This document shows, piece after piece, positions 1 through 6,929 of a stretch of 64,000 bases of DNA (its first letter is position 1; each line of letters opens with the position of its first letter). The notes under the pieces are model-generated. The model searched no databases. It was not told where the DNA came from and was given only the letters and a program-made list of their open reading frames with translations. A program made the translations under genes and the position numbers. This stretch comes from an uncultured Sphingomonadales bacterium (lineage in GTDB: Bacteria > Pseudomonadota > Alphaproteobacteria > Sphingomonadales > Sphingomonadaceae), in contig CAIJLW010000086.1 in NCBI GenBank assembly GCA_903821685.1, positions 103,561 through 167,560 on the forward strand, written 5' to 3'.

Positions 1-476
1 GATTGGTCAAGATACAAGGATTCTTTAACGCCGCCGCGCGACAAAACAACATGGTCAAAAGCAACGGAATTGAGCGTAACACCTGGCGCGACTTCCTCTC
101 CCACCGCGTAGCTATTTTGAATGCCATCTTCGCCCGCGATAATGGCAGCCCCGCCGCCGGAACTCTCGTTCGCACGCACGCCAAATAAAACCAAGCTCAA
201 CGATGTAACATTTTGCGTTGTCGCGACAGAGGCATCCGCACGATAAAAAGGATCAAAACCGCTGAAAAGTGCAAGCCGCCCAGACGGCGGAATAACATTC
301 ACGGCCGGCGCACCCCATTGTGAAGTTGGGCCCACCGGCGTTACCGATACCCAAAGCAGGCGCGCAGTTTGAACCGCACATAAAGCAGAAAGCAAGCCGA
401 CAAGCGCCGCCCCGACTGGCAATGACGTCAGCCGGCGTGATTGCACTTTCACCCTTTCAGCCAACGATATTGCCAC
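1..476 (-). CDS. gspC: Type II secretion protein C (GspC), 5' part, runs off the window
   Basis: The reading frame starts at a GTG at 476, with AGGAG six bases upstream, and stays open to the window edge (158 codons seen). The protein has a short N-terminal cytoplasmic part, one transmembrane segment at about residues 20-38 and then a periplasmic homology region. That region shows the GspC pattern LFGVRAN.., AIIAGEDGIQNSYAVGEE and VVLSRGG. GspC is the inner-membrane clamp that links the secretin GspD to the GspLM platform. It would be the first gene of a gsp operon continuing leftward outside the window. Next to a TonB receptor and a surface lipoprotein it recalls the Caulobacter T2SS/ElpS locus. 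Family assignment is from pattern recognition; the C-terminal PDZ or coiled-coil part is not seen. Confidence 0.75.
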   Translation of the reverse strand, partial: MAISLAERVKVQSRRLTSLPVGAALVGLLSALCAVQTARLLWVSVTPVGPTSQWGAPAVNVIPPSGRLALFSGFDPFYRADASVATTQNVTSLSLVLFGVRANESSGGGAAIIAGEDGIQNSYAVGEEVAPGVTLNSVAFDHVVLSRGGVKESLYLDQ

Positions 477-546
477 AAAGTCTCCTGCGCGAATCCGCCG
501 ACATCAGCGGACTAAGCCGCCGTTATGACGTGTAAGTGAAGCTAAT

Positions 547-564
547 AAGACACTTTCATGACTA
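547..564 (-). promoter_or_regulatory. Weak Pho-box-like site upstream of gspC
   Basis: Read on the minus strand the site is TAGTCAT-GAAA-GTGTCTT. This has the 7-4-7 architecture of a Pho box (CTGTCAT N4 CTGTCAT) with 10 of 14 repeat positions matching. It lies about 70 bases upstream of the gspC GTG. On its own it is weak; it is listed because much better matches flank the neighbouring genes. Confidence 0.3.
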
Positions 565-589
565 TTAACGCATGATATGAGGGAAGGCA

Positions 590-626
590 AAAAGTTACGG
601 CGGCATGCTCATGAGCACGCCGCCGC
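590..626 (-). terminator. Intrinsic terminator after the TonB-dependent receptor
   Basis: A GC-rich hairpin (GGCGGC ... GCCGCC arms around the palindrome TGCTCATGAGCA) is followed on the minus strand by a short T run (CTTTTT). It lies 24 bases beyond the receptor stop codon and separates that gene from gspC. Confidence 0.75.
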
Positions 627-649
627 AAGTATGGGGGAAGATATTTGCT

Positions 650-3343
650 TTAAAAGTTAAGCTCTACACCAATAGAAGCGCTGATGCCTTGTTTATAAAG
701 ATTGTAAAAAATCTTATTCTCGCCGTTCTTTTGAAACTCCTGATATTTCGTGTTTGTCAGGTTGCGGACTTCAAATTTCAACTCAGCGTCTTTCCCGCCA
801 AGCTTAAAGCCTTCGCGCGCCACGAAATCCAACTGGATGCCAGGCTTCTCCTTGATATCAGGCTGACCAGAAGCACCCCGGCTTGTTACCCGGTCAGAGG
901 AATAGCTAACCAAAACTGTCTGCTGCGACAGGCGCTCGGTATCTTCGAGACCGAACTGCAAGTTAACCAAATGATCAGCCTGCCCCGTCAATGGCGAACC
1001 GTCGGTGAAAAAGTCTAGCGCGTTGGTGGACGACGCGTTAAAAACCGCAACAGGATCATTGGCCTTCACACTGATTTTTGACTGGGTGTAGGTGTAGTTG
1101 GCAATGACTACGGCGCGCCGTGTGGAAAAGAAGCCCTTTTCGCCTAATCCTGACAGATCGAAATATTTCTGCGTTTCGATTTCAACACCGGCTAAATCGG
1201 CCTTCGGTGCGTTGGCAAAGCTGGTAATGACCGAGTTGTCATCAAAGCTTGAGAATGACTCGATCGGCTTATCGATGCGCTTGAAGAAGCCAGCAATTGA
1301 GAACCGCTGATCCCGGTCGAAATACCATTCATACCGCGCTTCGGCGTTGTACAATTGGCTATCGGTCAACAAAGGGTTTCCGCGGAATAAGCGGTTGGAA
1401 TCGGTGTCATAGAAATTCTGGAAAATTAGTTCGCGGAATTGCGGGCGCGCAATAGTCTTTGAACCGCTCAAACGGAACTTCATCTGGTCATTGATATCCC
1501 ACGTCAACGTGGCAGCGGGCAGCCAATAAGATTGGTTGAGACTGGTGGAAGCCAAAGACGCAGTCGGCACCTTAAAAACCTGAACCGGTGAAACCGTTTG
1601 CTCCGCCTTTTCATAACGCACGCCCAAATTGAGACTGATTTCCGGCGTTATAAACGCCTGAATTTGCCCATAGGCGCCGTGCGTAAGCAATGCGGAATCA
1701 AATACTGGATTGGCCTCATTAGTATCAATCAGCGCGATGTTATAGAAATCGATAACATCGGGTTGCAGCAAAAAGTCAGGCCGAAAGAGTGCTGAAGTGA
1801 CTGGCGTGCCGCCCGGAGCTACAAACTGAAACTCGCGGCGCTCTGTGCGTCGGACCGTATCGGAATAAGCATAGCCAACCGTGCCGGTCATATCTGGCGT
1901 GATCTTGAAGGACAAATCAGCGCTTCCCGACCAGAGGTCCTCACTGAGGTCAGAATAACTCACCTCAGCGCTGCCCCGCTGACCATTGTTCAAACGGTTG
2001 ATGAACACTGCACCAAATGGATCGGACGCCTGATTGCTGCGATAATATTCAAAGCTAAGTTCATCCGGGGCTTCACGCTTCGAATTGGCATAGCCCGCCC
2101 GAAAGCTAAAGTTCACGTCAGACGAAAGCTTAAATTCGCCGACTAGCTGCGAGTTAATCAACTGCCGTTCATACCAGGCAGTATCCTGCTGCAATAATGT
2201 AGCAGTAGGTGACGTTGCTTGGCGCGTACCAATCCCCAAGCGCGCTTGTTTCAGGGTATCGCGGATGAAAAGGTTGGTCCAACGCACTTTTTGCTCACCT
2301 GCCTCAATGCCGAAGCCAACGAGGCCGTTAACAACGAGGCGGTTGTCCGTTATAACCTTCTGAAAATCTGTTTCCTTCTGGCTCAAATCACGGGTCGAAG
2401 CAGTTTGCTGCAACGTGTCCCGTGTACGCCATTTGTTGCTATAACCAGCGTTGACCAAGATACCCATAGTTGCATCGTCACCAATTTCGAAATTGGTGCC
2501 ACCCGTAATGTTTGCTGAGCCATTTGCTGGAAGGTTGTTGTCCCGTTGCACCACGGCATTGCGCCCTGTGACCAATTGGCCTGCGATGACCTTTGTATCT
2601 ACACCGCCGGCGCTGATGCGCTGACCACTGGCAAGATAAGCGGCAAGCGCCGGCGCTAAATTACGGTTCCCATTGTCAAAACCGCTCCAATCCATCGAGC
2701 TGCCATAATATGTATAGCCAAGCTGGTTGGATGTTTCACTGTTGCCGCTGGCATCCGCGCTTATCGACAGGAATGTTTCGCGCGGAATAGCCTTAGTGGT
2801 TAGGTTGATCACACCGCCGCCGAATTCGCCAGGAAAGTTCGCGGAATAGGTTTTCTGCACGAGCGACGAGGCGATAACACTTGTCGGGAACAGATCAAGA
2901 GGAACAACGCGCTTGAGAGGCTCAGGGCTAGGCAATGGCGAACCGTTCAGCAAGGCCAATGAATAGCGATCGCCTAAACCACGCACATAGACAAAACCGC
3001 CGCCAACGACGCTTAAGCCCGTTACCCGCGAGAGAGCGCCTGCGATATCACCCTCACCCGTCCGTTCAATATCTGCAGATGACAGAACCGACACAACTTG
3101 CGTTGCATTTTTTGAGATATTGCGATCAAGATAACCACGAACGACAATCTCTTCACCGCCAAAGGAGACATCAACTTCTTCCTCTTCAACCCGCTGATCC
3201 GCAGGTTCGGAGGCTGGGCCTTCAGGCGCTAGCTCTGCTGAATCGGGTACCGAAGGCTCAGCGCTTTGCGCGAATGCCAACGATGGCGCAACAAGTGCGG
3301 ACGTTAAAAGCAACAGGCTGATTGCCCCCAATGGCTTCAACAT
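650..3343 (-). CDS. TonB-dependent outer-membrane receptor
   Basis: This is an outer-membrane active transporter of 897 residues. The start at 3343 gives a clean signal peptide (about residues 1-27, ending SLAFAQS) and has AAGGGA upstream; an in-frame start 66 bases earlier would only add a non-signal extension. An acidic linker and a TonB-box-like GGEEIVVRGY come next. The plug domain follows (about residues 80-180; VVSVLSSADIE, GFVYVRGLGDRYS, FPGEFGGGVINLTTK), then a 22-strand-type barrel ending in the aromatic VELNF. It lies 80 bases downstream of the lipoprotein gene, separated from it by a terminator hairpin. Substrate is unknown; the phosphate-starvation setting suggests a phosphorus compound or partner-lipoprotein ligand, which is inference. 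Confidence 0.9.
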   Translation of the reverse strand: MLKPLGAISLLLLTSALVAPSLAFAQSAEPSVPDSAELAPEGPASEPADQRVEEEEVDVSFGGEEIVVRGYLDRNISKNATQVVSVLSSADIERTGEGDIAGALSRVTGLSVVGGGFVYVRGLGDRYSLALLNGSPLPSPEPLKRVVPLDLFPTSVIASSLVQKTYSANFPGEFGGGVINLTTKAIPRETFLSISADASGNSETSNQLGYTYYGSSMDWSGFDNGNRNLAPALAAYLASGQRISAGGVDTKVIAGQLVTGRNAVVQRDNNLPANGSANITGGTNFEIGDDATMGILVNAGYSNKWRTRDTLQQTASTRDLSQKETDFQKVITDNRLVVNGLVGFGIEAGEQKVRWTNLFIRDTLKQARLGIGTRQATSPTATLLQQDTAWYERQLINSQLVGEFKLSSDVNFSFRAGYANSKREAPDELSFEYYRSNQASDPFGAVFINRLNNGQRGSAEVSYSDLSEDLWSGSADLSFKITPDMTGTVGYAYSDTVRRTERREFQFVAPGGTPVTSALFRPDFLLQPDVIDFYNIALIDTNEANPVFDSALLTHGAYGQIQAFITPEISLNLGVRYEKAEQTVSPVQVFKVPTASLASTSLNQSYWLPAATLTWDINDQMKFRLSGSKTIARPQFRELIFQNFYDTDSNRLFRGNPLLTDSQLYNAEARYEWYFDRDQRFSIAGFFKRIDKPIESFSSFDDNSVITSFANAPKADLAGVEIETQKYFDLSGLGEKGFFSTRRAVVIANYTYTQSKISVKANDPVAVFNASSTNALDFFTDGSPLTGQADHLVNLQFGLEDTERLSQQTVLVSYSSDRVTSRGASGQPDIKEKPGIQLDFVAREGFKLGGKDAELKFEVRNLTNTKYQEFQKNGENKIFYNLYKQGISASIGVELNF

Positions 3344-3365
3344 TTTTATTCCCTTTTTATGATGT

Positions 3366-3402
3366 AAAAATGGGGTGGGCTGCCTGGTCAAGCCTGCACC
3401 CC
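3366..3402 (-). terminator. Intrinsic terminator/attenuator between lipoprotein and receptor genes
   Basis: On the minus strand a perfect 9-bp stem (TGGGGTGGG with CCCACCCCA), extended by an inner TGC/GCA pairing, is followed at once by TTTTT. It lies between the lipoprotein stop (3424) and the receptor start (3343), which are only 80 bases apart. No separate promoter for the receptor is obvious, so it probably acts as a partial terminator that sets a high lipoprotein-to-receptor ratio. Confidence 0.75.
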
Positions 3403-3423
3403 ACCCCAATCAATGACTGCCTA

Positions 3424-4995
3424 TCAATAGGTAGGGAGCGAGGTGCAAAGACCCGTTACACTGACACCAAGCGTTGCGGTAGAACTGTTGCAAGTCCAAC
3501 CAGCGTACCATGTGTCGTTCGCATCTTTCACAGCACCAATGTAAGTTGTCGCGTCGAAATATGATGCGATTGTGCTTGCGTTGAACGCAGTTACACCAGT
3601 TTCAGCGGTACCATTGATGAACAATGATGTCAGGCTTGGCGCGAACGCGCTGTTATTGTTGTTCGTACCGGAACCAAAGATGCTGCTTACAAGCGCTTCG
3701 GTCACACCGTTAGAACCAACGAACGCTGGCGAACCGCACTGCATAACGACCGAACGGAACACTGGCGCACCGACTTCGTCGATCGCTGCATCCACTGTTG
3801 CCGACGCTGTCTGTGGACGGCTAATACGCAGACATGATGTCGATGGGCTTACGACCACACCGTTAAACATGCTGTAATCGGTGCCACCACGCAGGAGCAT
3901 AGCAGCGGCGTTGCCCGTGTTGTTACGCTGAATGAAGGTGAAGTTCGAGAGGCGCGTGTTCTGGCGAGGCGTGTTGCCGTCCGAAGTGTTATCCGAGTCA
4001 GCTTCAATCATCGAGTCACCAGCATTTGGACGCTGGACTGCTAAGACATATTGGAAGTTGGCTTTTATACCAACATCGGTGTCAATGTTGTCATCATCCG
4101 CGCCAATCGACACGAAATACTTCATGTTCACGTTACCGCCGAAGAACTCAGCACCATCGTCAGAGCTGTTAAACGACTGAATGTTGTTCAAAATAGTGCC
4201 AGTGCCGGTGCCGCCTGTTGTTAGCGACTGCAGTTCAGAGTTGCCCGACAGAACGAAGCCCGAGTAGCGGATCTGAACGAAGCTCAAACGCCCGCTGTTA
4301 TCCGCCGTGTTTGCGCCGCCATAAAGAGCGGGGTCAACAGCACCTTCAACCTGACGCTCACAAGCGACTGTCCCTGGTGTCGCAGCAGGTGCTGCACAAT
4401 CGGTGATTGGCGCACGTCCGTTGAGAACGACCCCGCCCCACTGACCGATCGAGCTATCGGTGTTAAGACCGAGCACGTTATCACGGCTCGTGAAAATGAT
4501 AGGAAGAGCAGCCGTTCCAGCAGCGTTAATGCGGTTCCCACGGTTTACATTCAACCATGAAACGCCCGAACCACCAAAGATCACAACGCCCGGAGCGATG
4601 TTCAGCGTTACGACGTTATTGGTGGATGAAGGACCTTGGTCCGTACCAACGTCAACACGGCCACCAAGACGGTACAACACACCAGCAATCTTTGGCAATG
4701 TGCTGGTTGTGTTAATGCGCGACGGCAATGTACACACGCGATACGTGCCTGTTGGGCCAGTAATCGTGCCGCTGTCGGTCAACCCTTGCGCATCATCAAT
4801 AGTTGGGCAGCCGCCAGCAGCCGTTACGGTTGCAGGTGGCGGTGGCGGGGGTGGCGGAGGAGGAGGAGCGGCTGGGTTGTTAATGGTGATGTTACCACCG
4901 GTGCCGGGCGACGCGATATCGTCTGCGCCACAACCAGTGACAAGGGCAGCGGCTGCCGTAGCATAGACAATCCCGCGCATTTTTGGGTTTAACAT
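3424..4995 (-). CDS. Surface lipoprotein, poly-proline linker and beta-helix-like body
   Basis: A 523-residue lipoprotein. The start at 4995 has GGAG eight bases upstream and yields a short signal sequence with the lipobox LVTGC (Cys at about residue 22); the in-frame start six codons earlier is less likely. After the lipid anchor come a Gly/Asn/Pro linker with a run of about 11 prolines and a Gly/Ser/Thr/Asn-rich body of repeated short strands (for example GGVVLNGRAPI, NDGAEFFGGNV-type motifs), consistent with a right-handed beta-helix. Several Cys are spaced as for disulfides. It is co-oriented with the receptor downstream. By position it resembles Caulobacter ElpS, a lipoprotein released under phosphate starvation with T2SS help. 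Sequence homology to ElpS was not tested. Confidence 0.8.
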   Translation of the reverse strand: MLNPKMRGIVYATAAAALVTGCGADDIASPGTGGNITINNPAAPPPPPPPPPPPATVTAAGGCPTIDDAQGLTDSGTITGPTGTYRVCTLPSRINTTSTLPKIAGVLYRLGGRVDVGTDQGPSSTNNVVTLNIAPGVVIFGGSGVSWLNVNRGNRINAAGTAALPIIFTSRDNVLGLNTDSSIGQWGGVVLNGRAPITDCAAPAATPGTVACERQVEGAVDPALYGGANTADNSGRLSFVQIRYSGFVLSGNSELQSLTTGGTGTGTILNNIQSFNSSDDGAEFFGGNVNMKYFVSIGADDDNIDTDVGIKANFQYVLAVQRPNAGDSMIEADSDNTSDGNTPRQNTRLSNFTFIQRNNTGNAAAMLLRGGTDYSMFNGVVVSPSTSCLRISRPQTASATVDAAIDEVGAPVFRSVVMQCGSPAFVGSNGVTEALVSSIFGSGTNNNNSAFAPSLTSLFINGTAETGVTAFNASTIASYFDATTYIGAVKDANDTWYAGWTCNSSTATLGVSVTGLCTSLPTY

Positions 4996-5027
4996 TCTAA
5001 ATCTCCGCAACAAATAAGACTTGCCCG

Positions 5028-5033
5028 ATTATA
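5028..5033 (-). promoter_or_regulatory. Candidate -10 element of the lipoprotein gene
   Basis: A perfect TATAAT on the minus strand lies 33 bases before the lipoprotein start codon. No convincing -35 element is seen at the usual spacing, so an activator or a non-standard promoter is possible. Confidence 0.3.
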
Positions 5034-5209
5034 GGCACTTGCAACGGACCAGTGACGAATCAACATTAGGCCCCACCCGTTGACAATATGGCAACTAGAA
5101 GCGGCCTGTGACATCACTATGCGTATCACATTGCAGTTGAGAGAATCTTTTACGTCAAAAATATTACAATGTCGGAATGGCTGCTTGCGGAGCCTTAATT
5201 AGGGGAAAC

Positions 5210-5236
5210 AAAAAGGCGAGCCGTGAGGCCCGCCTT
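5210..5236 (-). terminator. Intrinsic terminator after the small TPR gene
   Basis: On the minus strand AGGCGGGCC-TCAC-GGCTCGCCT forms a 9-bp stem (one G-U pair) followed by TTTTTG. It lies about 40 bases beyond the TPR-protein stop, so the TPR gene and the lipoprotein gene are probably separate transcripts. Confidence 0.8.
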
Positions 5237-5275
5237 CTTTAATTATCCGGAATGGAAAGCGCTTGTAGTAAAGGG

Positions 5276-5656
5276 TTATCGCGTAGCCACGCGCCTTTGC
5301 AAACTCGCATAGGCCTTACGTGCCGCAACCTTCGAATTCATCACGCTGCCATCAGCCAGAACCAAGTCAACACTCTCGCGGCTCTCAAGCACAGCTTTAA
5401 ACATCTTTGCAGCTTCGTCAGTGTGACCCATTCGCGCATAGGCACGGCCAAGGTTCAGTAATTTTGCTGGATCACCGCTACTGACTTGCTCATTCGCCAT
5501 GATTTGGAAGACGGCACGCTCGTTATCACCGCGCATGAGGGCCTCATAACCGATGGATTCTTTCGGATACGAAATCTCGCCCGTCATACCTGGCGCTGCG
5601 TGCACTGCACTACCCATAGTTCCCGCGATTAAAGCGCTGACTAATAACAGTTTCAT
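5276..5656 (-). CDS. Small periplasmic tetratricopeptide protein
   Basis: A 126-residue secreted protein. The signal peptide covers about residues 1-20 (LIAGTMGSAVHA), followed by two TPR-like helical hairpins (EALMRGDNERAVFQIMANEQ and LLNLGRAYARMGHTDEAAKM). AGGAG stands upstream of the ATG at 5656. It is the first gene leftward from the Pho-box dyad, whose nearer arm ends 29 bases before the start codon. Small TPR proteins commonly accompany TonB receptors and lipoproteins in this order of bacteria. The role is unknown; scaffolding of the envelope complex encoded next door is an inference. Confidence 0.75.
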   Translation of the reverse strand: MKLLLVSALIAGTMGSAVHAAPGMTGEISYPKESIGYEALMRGDNERAVFQIMANEQVSSGDPAKLLNLGRAYARMGHTDEAAKMFKAVLESRESVDLVLADGSVMNSKVAARKAYASLQRRVATR

Positions 5657-5684
5657 AGCTCATCTCCTCTGTCTCTTCCACTAT

Positions 5685-5733
5685 GTTACAGTTATATGAC
5701 ATCTATGCAATATAATTGTCATATAACTGTAAC
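5685..5733. promoter_or_regulatory. Divergent double Pho box (perfect 17-bp inverted repeat)
   Basis: GTTACAGTTATATGACA at 5685-5701 and its exact reverse complement at 5717-5733 are separated by 15 bases, so the arm centres are 32 bp (three helical turns) apart. Each arm with its adjoining base reads NTGTCAT-ATAA-CTGTAAC, matching the PhoB consensus CTGTCAT-N4-CTGTCAT at 11 of 14 repeat positions. One arm faces the TPR gene and the other faces plcP. PhoB binding is inferred from the motif; the perfect symmetry could also suit a dimeric repressor. Confidence 0.65.
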
Positions 5734-5842
5734 TTTTATTCGACGGGGCGATCGTTGGCAGGGACAGCCTAAATGTTTCGGACTTGTAACCGTTATCAAA
5801 ATCACGGGATAAGCCCATAAAAACGGCACTTATTGCCCCTAA

Positions 5843-5989
5843 AGCGCGGGCTACAAACTTGCTATCGCGCCGACGCTGGCACGGGCCATGGGACTGACCC
5901 TGCCTGATACAGAAGTGCCTGCTCTGAAATAAAAGGACAAAGGCGTGATCGATGGCAAGAAAACTGTCATCTATCTGCCACGTGCCTGA
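5843..5989 (+). pseudogene. Possible remnant of a coding 3' end with an internal stop
   Basis: One frame reads SAGYKLAIAPTLARAMG.., then TAA at 5930-5932, then KDKGVIDGKKTVIYLPRA and a final TGA. Both halves share a frame and have a natural amino-acid composition, as if one premature stop interrupts an old gene end. No start codon or family was recognised, and the segment overlaps the proposed plcP promoter. It could be chance. Confidence 0.3.
5964..5981 (+). promoter_or_regulatory. Pho box upstream of plcP
   Basis: CTGTCAT-CTAT-CTGCCAC fits the 7-4-7 Pho-box layout with 12 of 14 repeat positions matching, on the strand of plcP and 54 bases before its ATG. It is the best single match to the consensus in this intergenic region. 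Confidence 0.6.
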
Positions 5990-6035
5990 CCAACGAATCG
6001 GCTATGCCCCATACATCTTGTGGGGGTAAGAGCAG

Positions 6036-6929
6036 ATGACGGAGACATTATTTAGTGGCATCGATGTTGATACAAGTCAGCTTATTGAGCGGGGCAAAAT
6101 AATACCAAAGCTTCCTACTTGGTTCGACAAACCCGAACCGCGAAGCTATCAGCCGAAGATGAAGTTCCGCACAGTCTGGATATCCGACGTGCACCTTGGC
6201 ACAGCCGGTTGTCAGGCTGGGCTGCTTAGCGATTTTTTGCACTCGATCGAATGTGAAACACTGTATCTGGTTGGTGACATAGTCGATGGCTGGCGCCTGC
6301 GTAAGGGCTGGTATTGGCCGGACCAACATAATGAAGTCATCCGGCGGCTCTTGAAAATGGCGCATCGCGGTACGCGGGTTATTTACATTCCCGGCAATCA
6401 TGATGAGATGTTCCGCGATTATGCGGGGCTTAGCTTTGGCGGCATCGAAGTGCAGCTAGAAGCCATACACACCACTGCCGATGGCAAATCGTTGCTTGTC
6501 ACCCATGGTGATGCCTTTGACGGCATTGTTCTTTACGCTCGCTGGCTCGCGTTCTTGGGGGATCAGGCATATACCTTGCTGCTCAAAGCCAATATTGTTC
6601 TCAATGCCGTGCGTCGGAGGTTTAACCTCCCTTATTGGTCGCTGTCTTCTTATTTAAAAAAGCGTGTTAAAAATGCAGTGCAATATGTTGGTAAATATGA
6701 AGAAGTTGTTGCACGCGAAGCCCTGCAGCGTGGCGTTCAGGGTGTAGTCTGCGGCCATATTCACTGCGCAGAAATACGGCAGTTCGACACGATTACTTAT
6801 TATAATGACGGTGACTGGGTCGAAAGCTGCACCGCGCTCACCGAAGCTAAAGATGGGACTATGTCCATCATCGATTGGGCAGCGCGTGTGCGTGATCAAG
6901 CGGCAAAAAATACGACGGTTGCAGCATGA
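6036..6929 (+). CDS. plcP: PlcP-like metallophosphoesterase (phospholipid-degrading)
   Basis: A 297-residue calcineurin-type phosphoesterase with all metal-site motifs: DVH (51-53), GDIVDGW (80-86), GNHDE (120-124), THGDAFD (156-162) and GHIH (240-243). Automated annotation often calls such proteins UDP-2,3-diacylglucosamine pyrophosphatase (LpxH-like). Fusion by a 4-base overlap to a GT4 glycosyltransferase and an upstream Pho box instead match PlcP, the phospholipase C that removes phospholipid headgroups to give diacylglycerol under phosphate limitation, described in Sinorhizobium and marine bacteria. A residual hydrophobic/basic stretch (about 165-215) suits membrane association. PlcP rather than LpxH is inferred from context. 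Confidence 0.7.
   Translation: MTETLFSGIDVDTSQLIERGKIIPKLPTWFDKPEPRSYQPKMKFRTVWISDVHLGTAGCQAGLLSDFLHSIECETLYLVGDIVDGWRLRKGWYWPDQHNEVIRRLLKMAHRGTRVIYIPGNHDEMFRDYAGLSFGGIEVQLEAIHTTADGKSLLVTHGDAFDGIVLYARWLAFLGDQAYTLLLKANIVLNAVRRRFNLPYWSLSSYLKKRVKNAVQYVGKYEEVVAREALQRGVQGVVCGHIHCAEIRQFDTITYYNDGDWVESCTALTEAKDGTMSIIDWAARVRDQAAKNTTVAA

Noticed and set aside
4460..4966. 168-codon frame opposite the lipoprotein gene with a glycine run
   Set aside because: The glycine run is simply the complement of the lipoprotein's proline codons.
4996..5209. Search for a Pho box before the lipoprotein gene
   Set aside because: The best 7-4-7 matches reached only about 8 of 14 positions, so Pho control of the lipoprotein itself is not supported by sequence.
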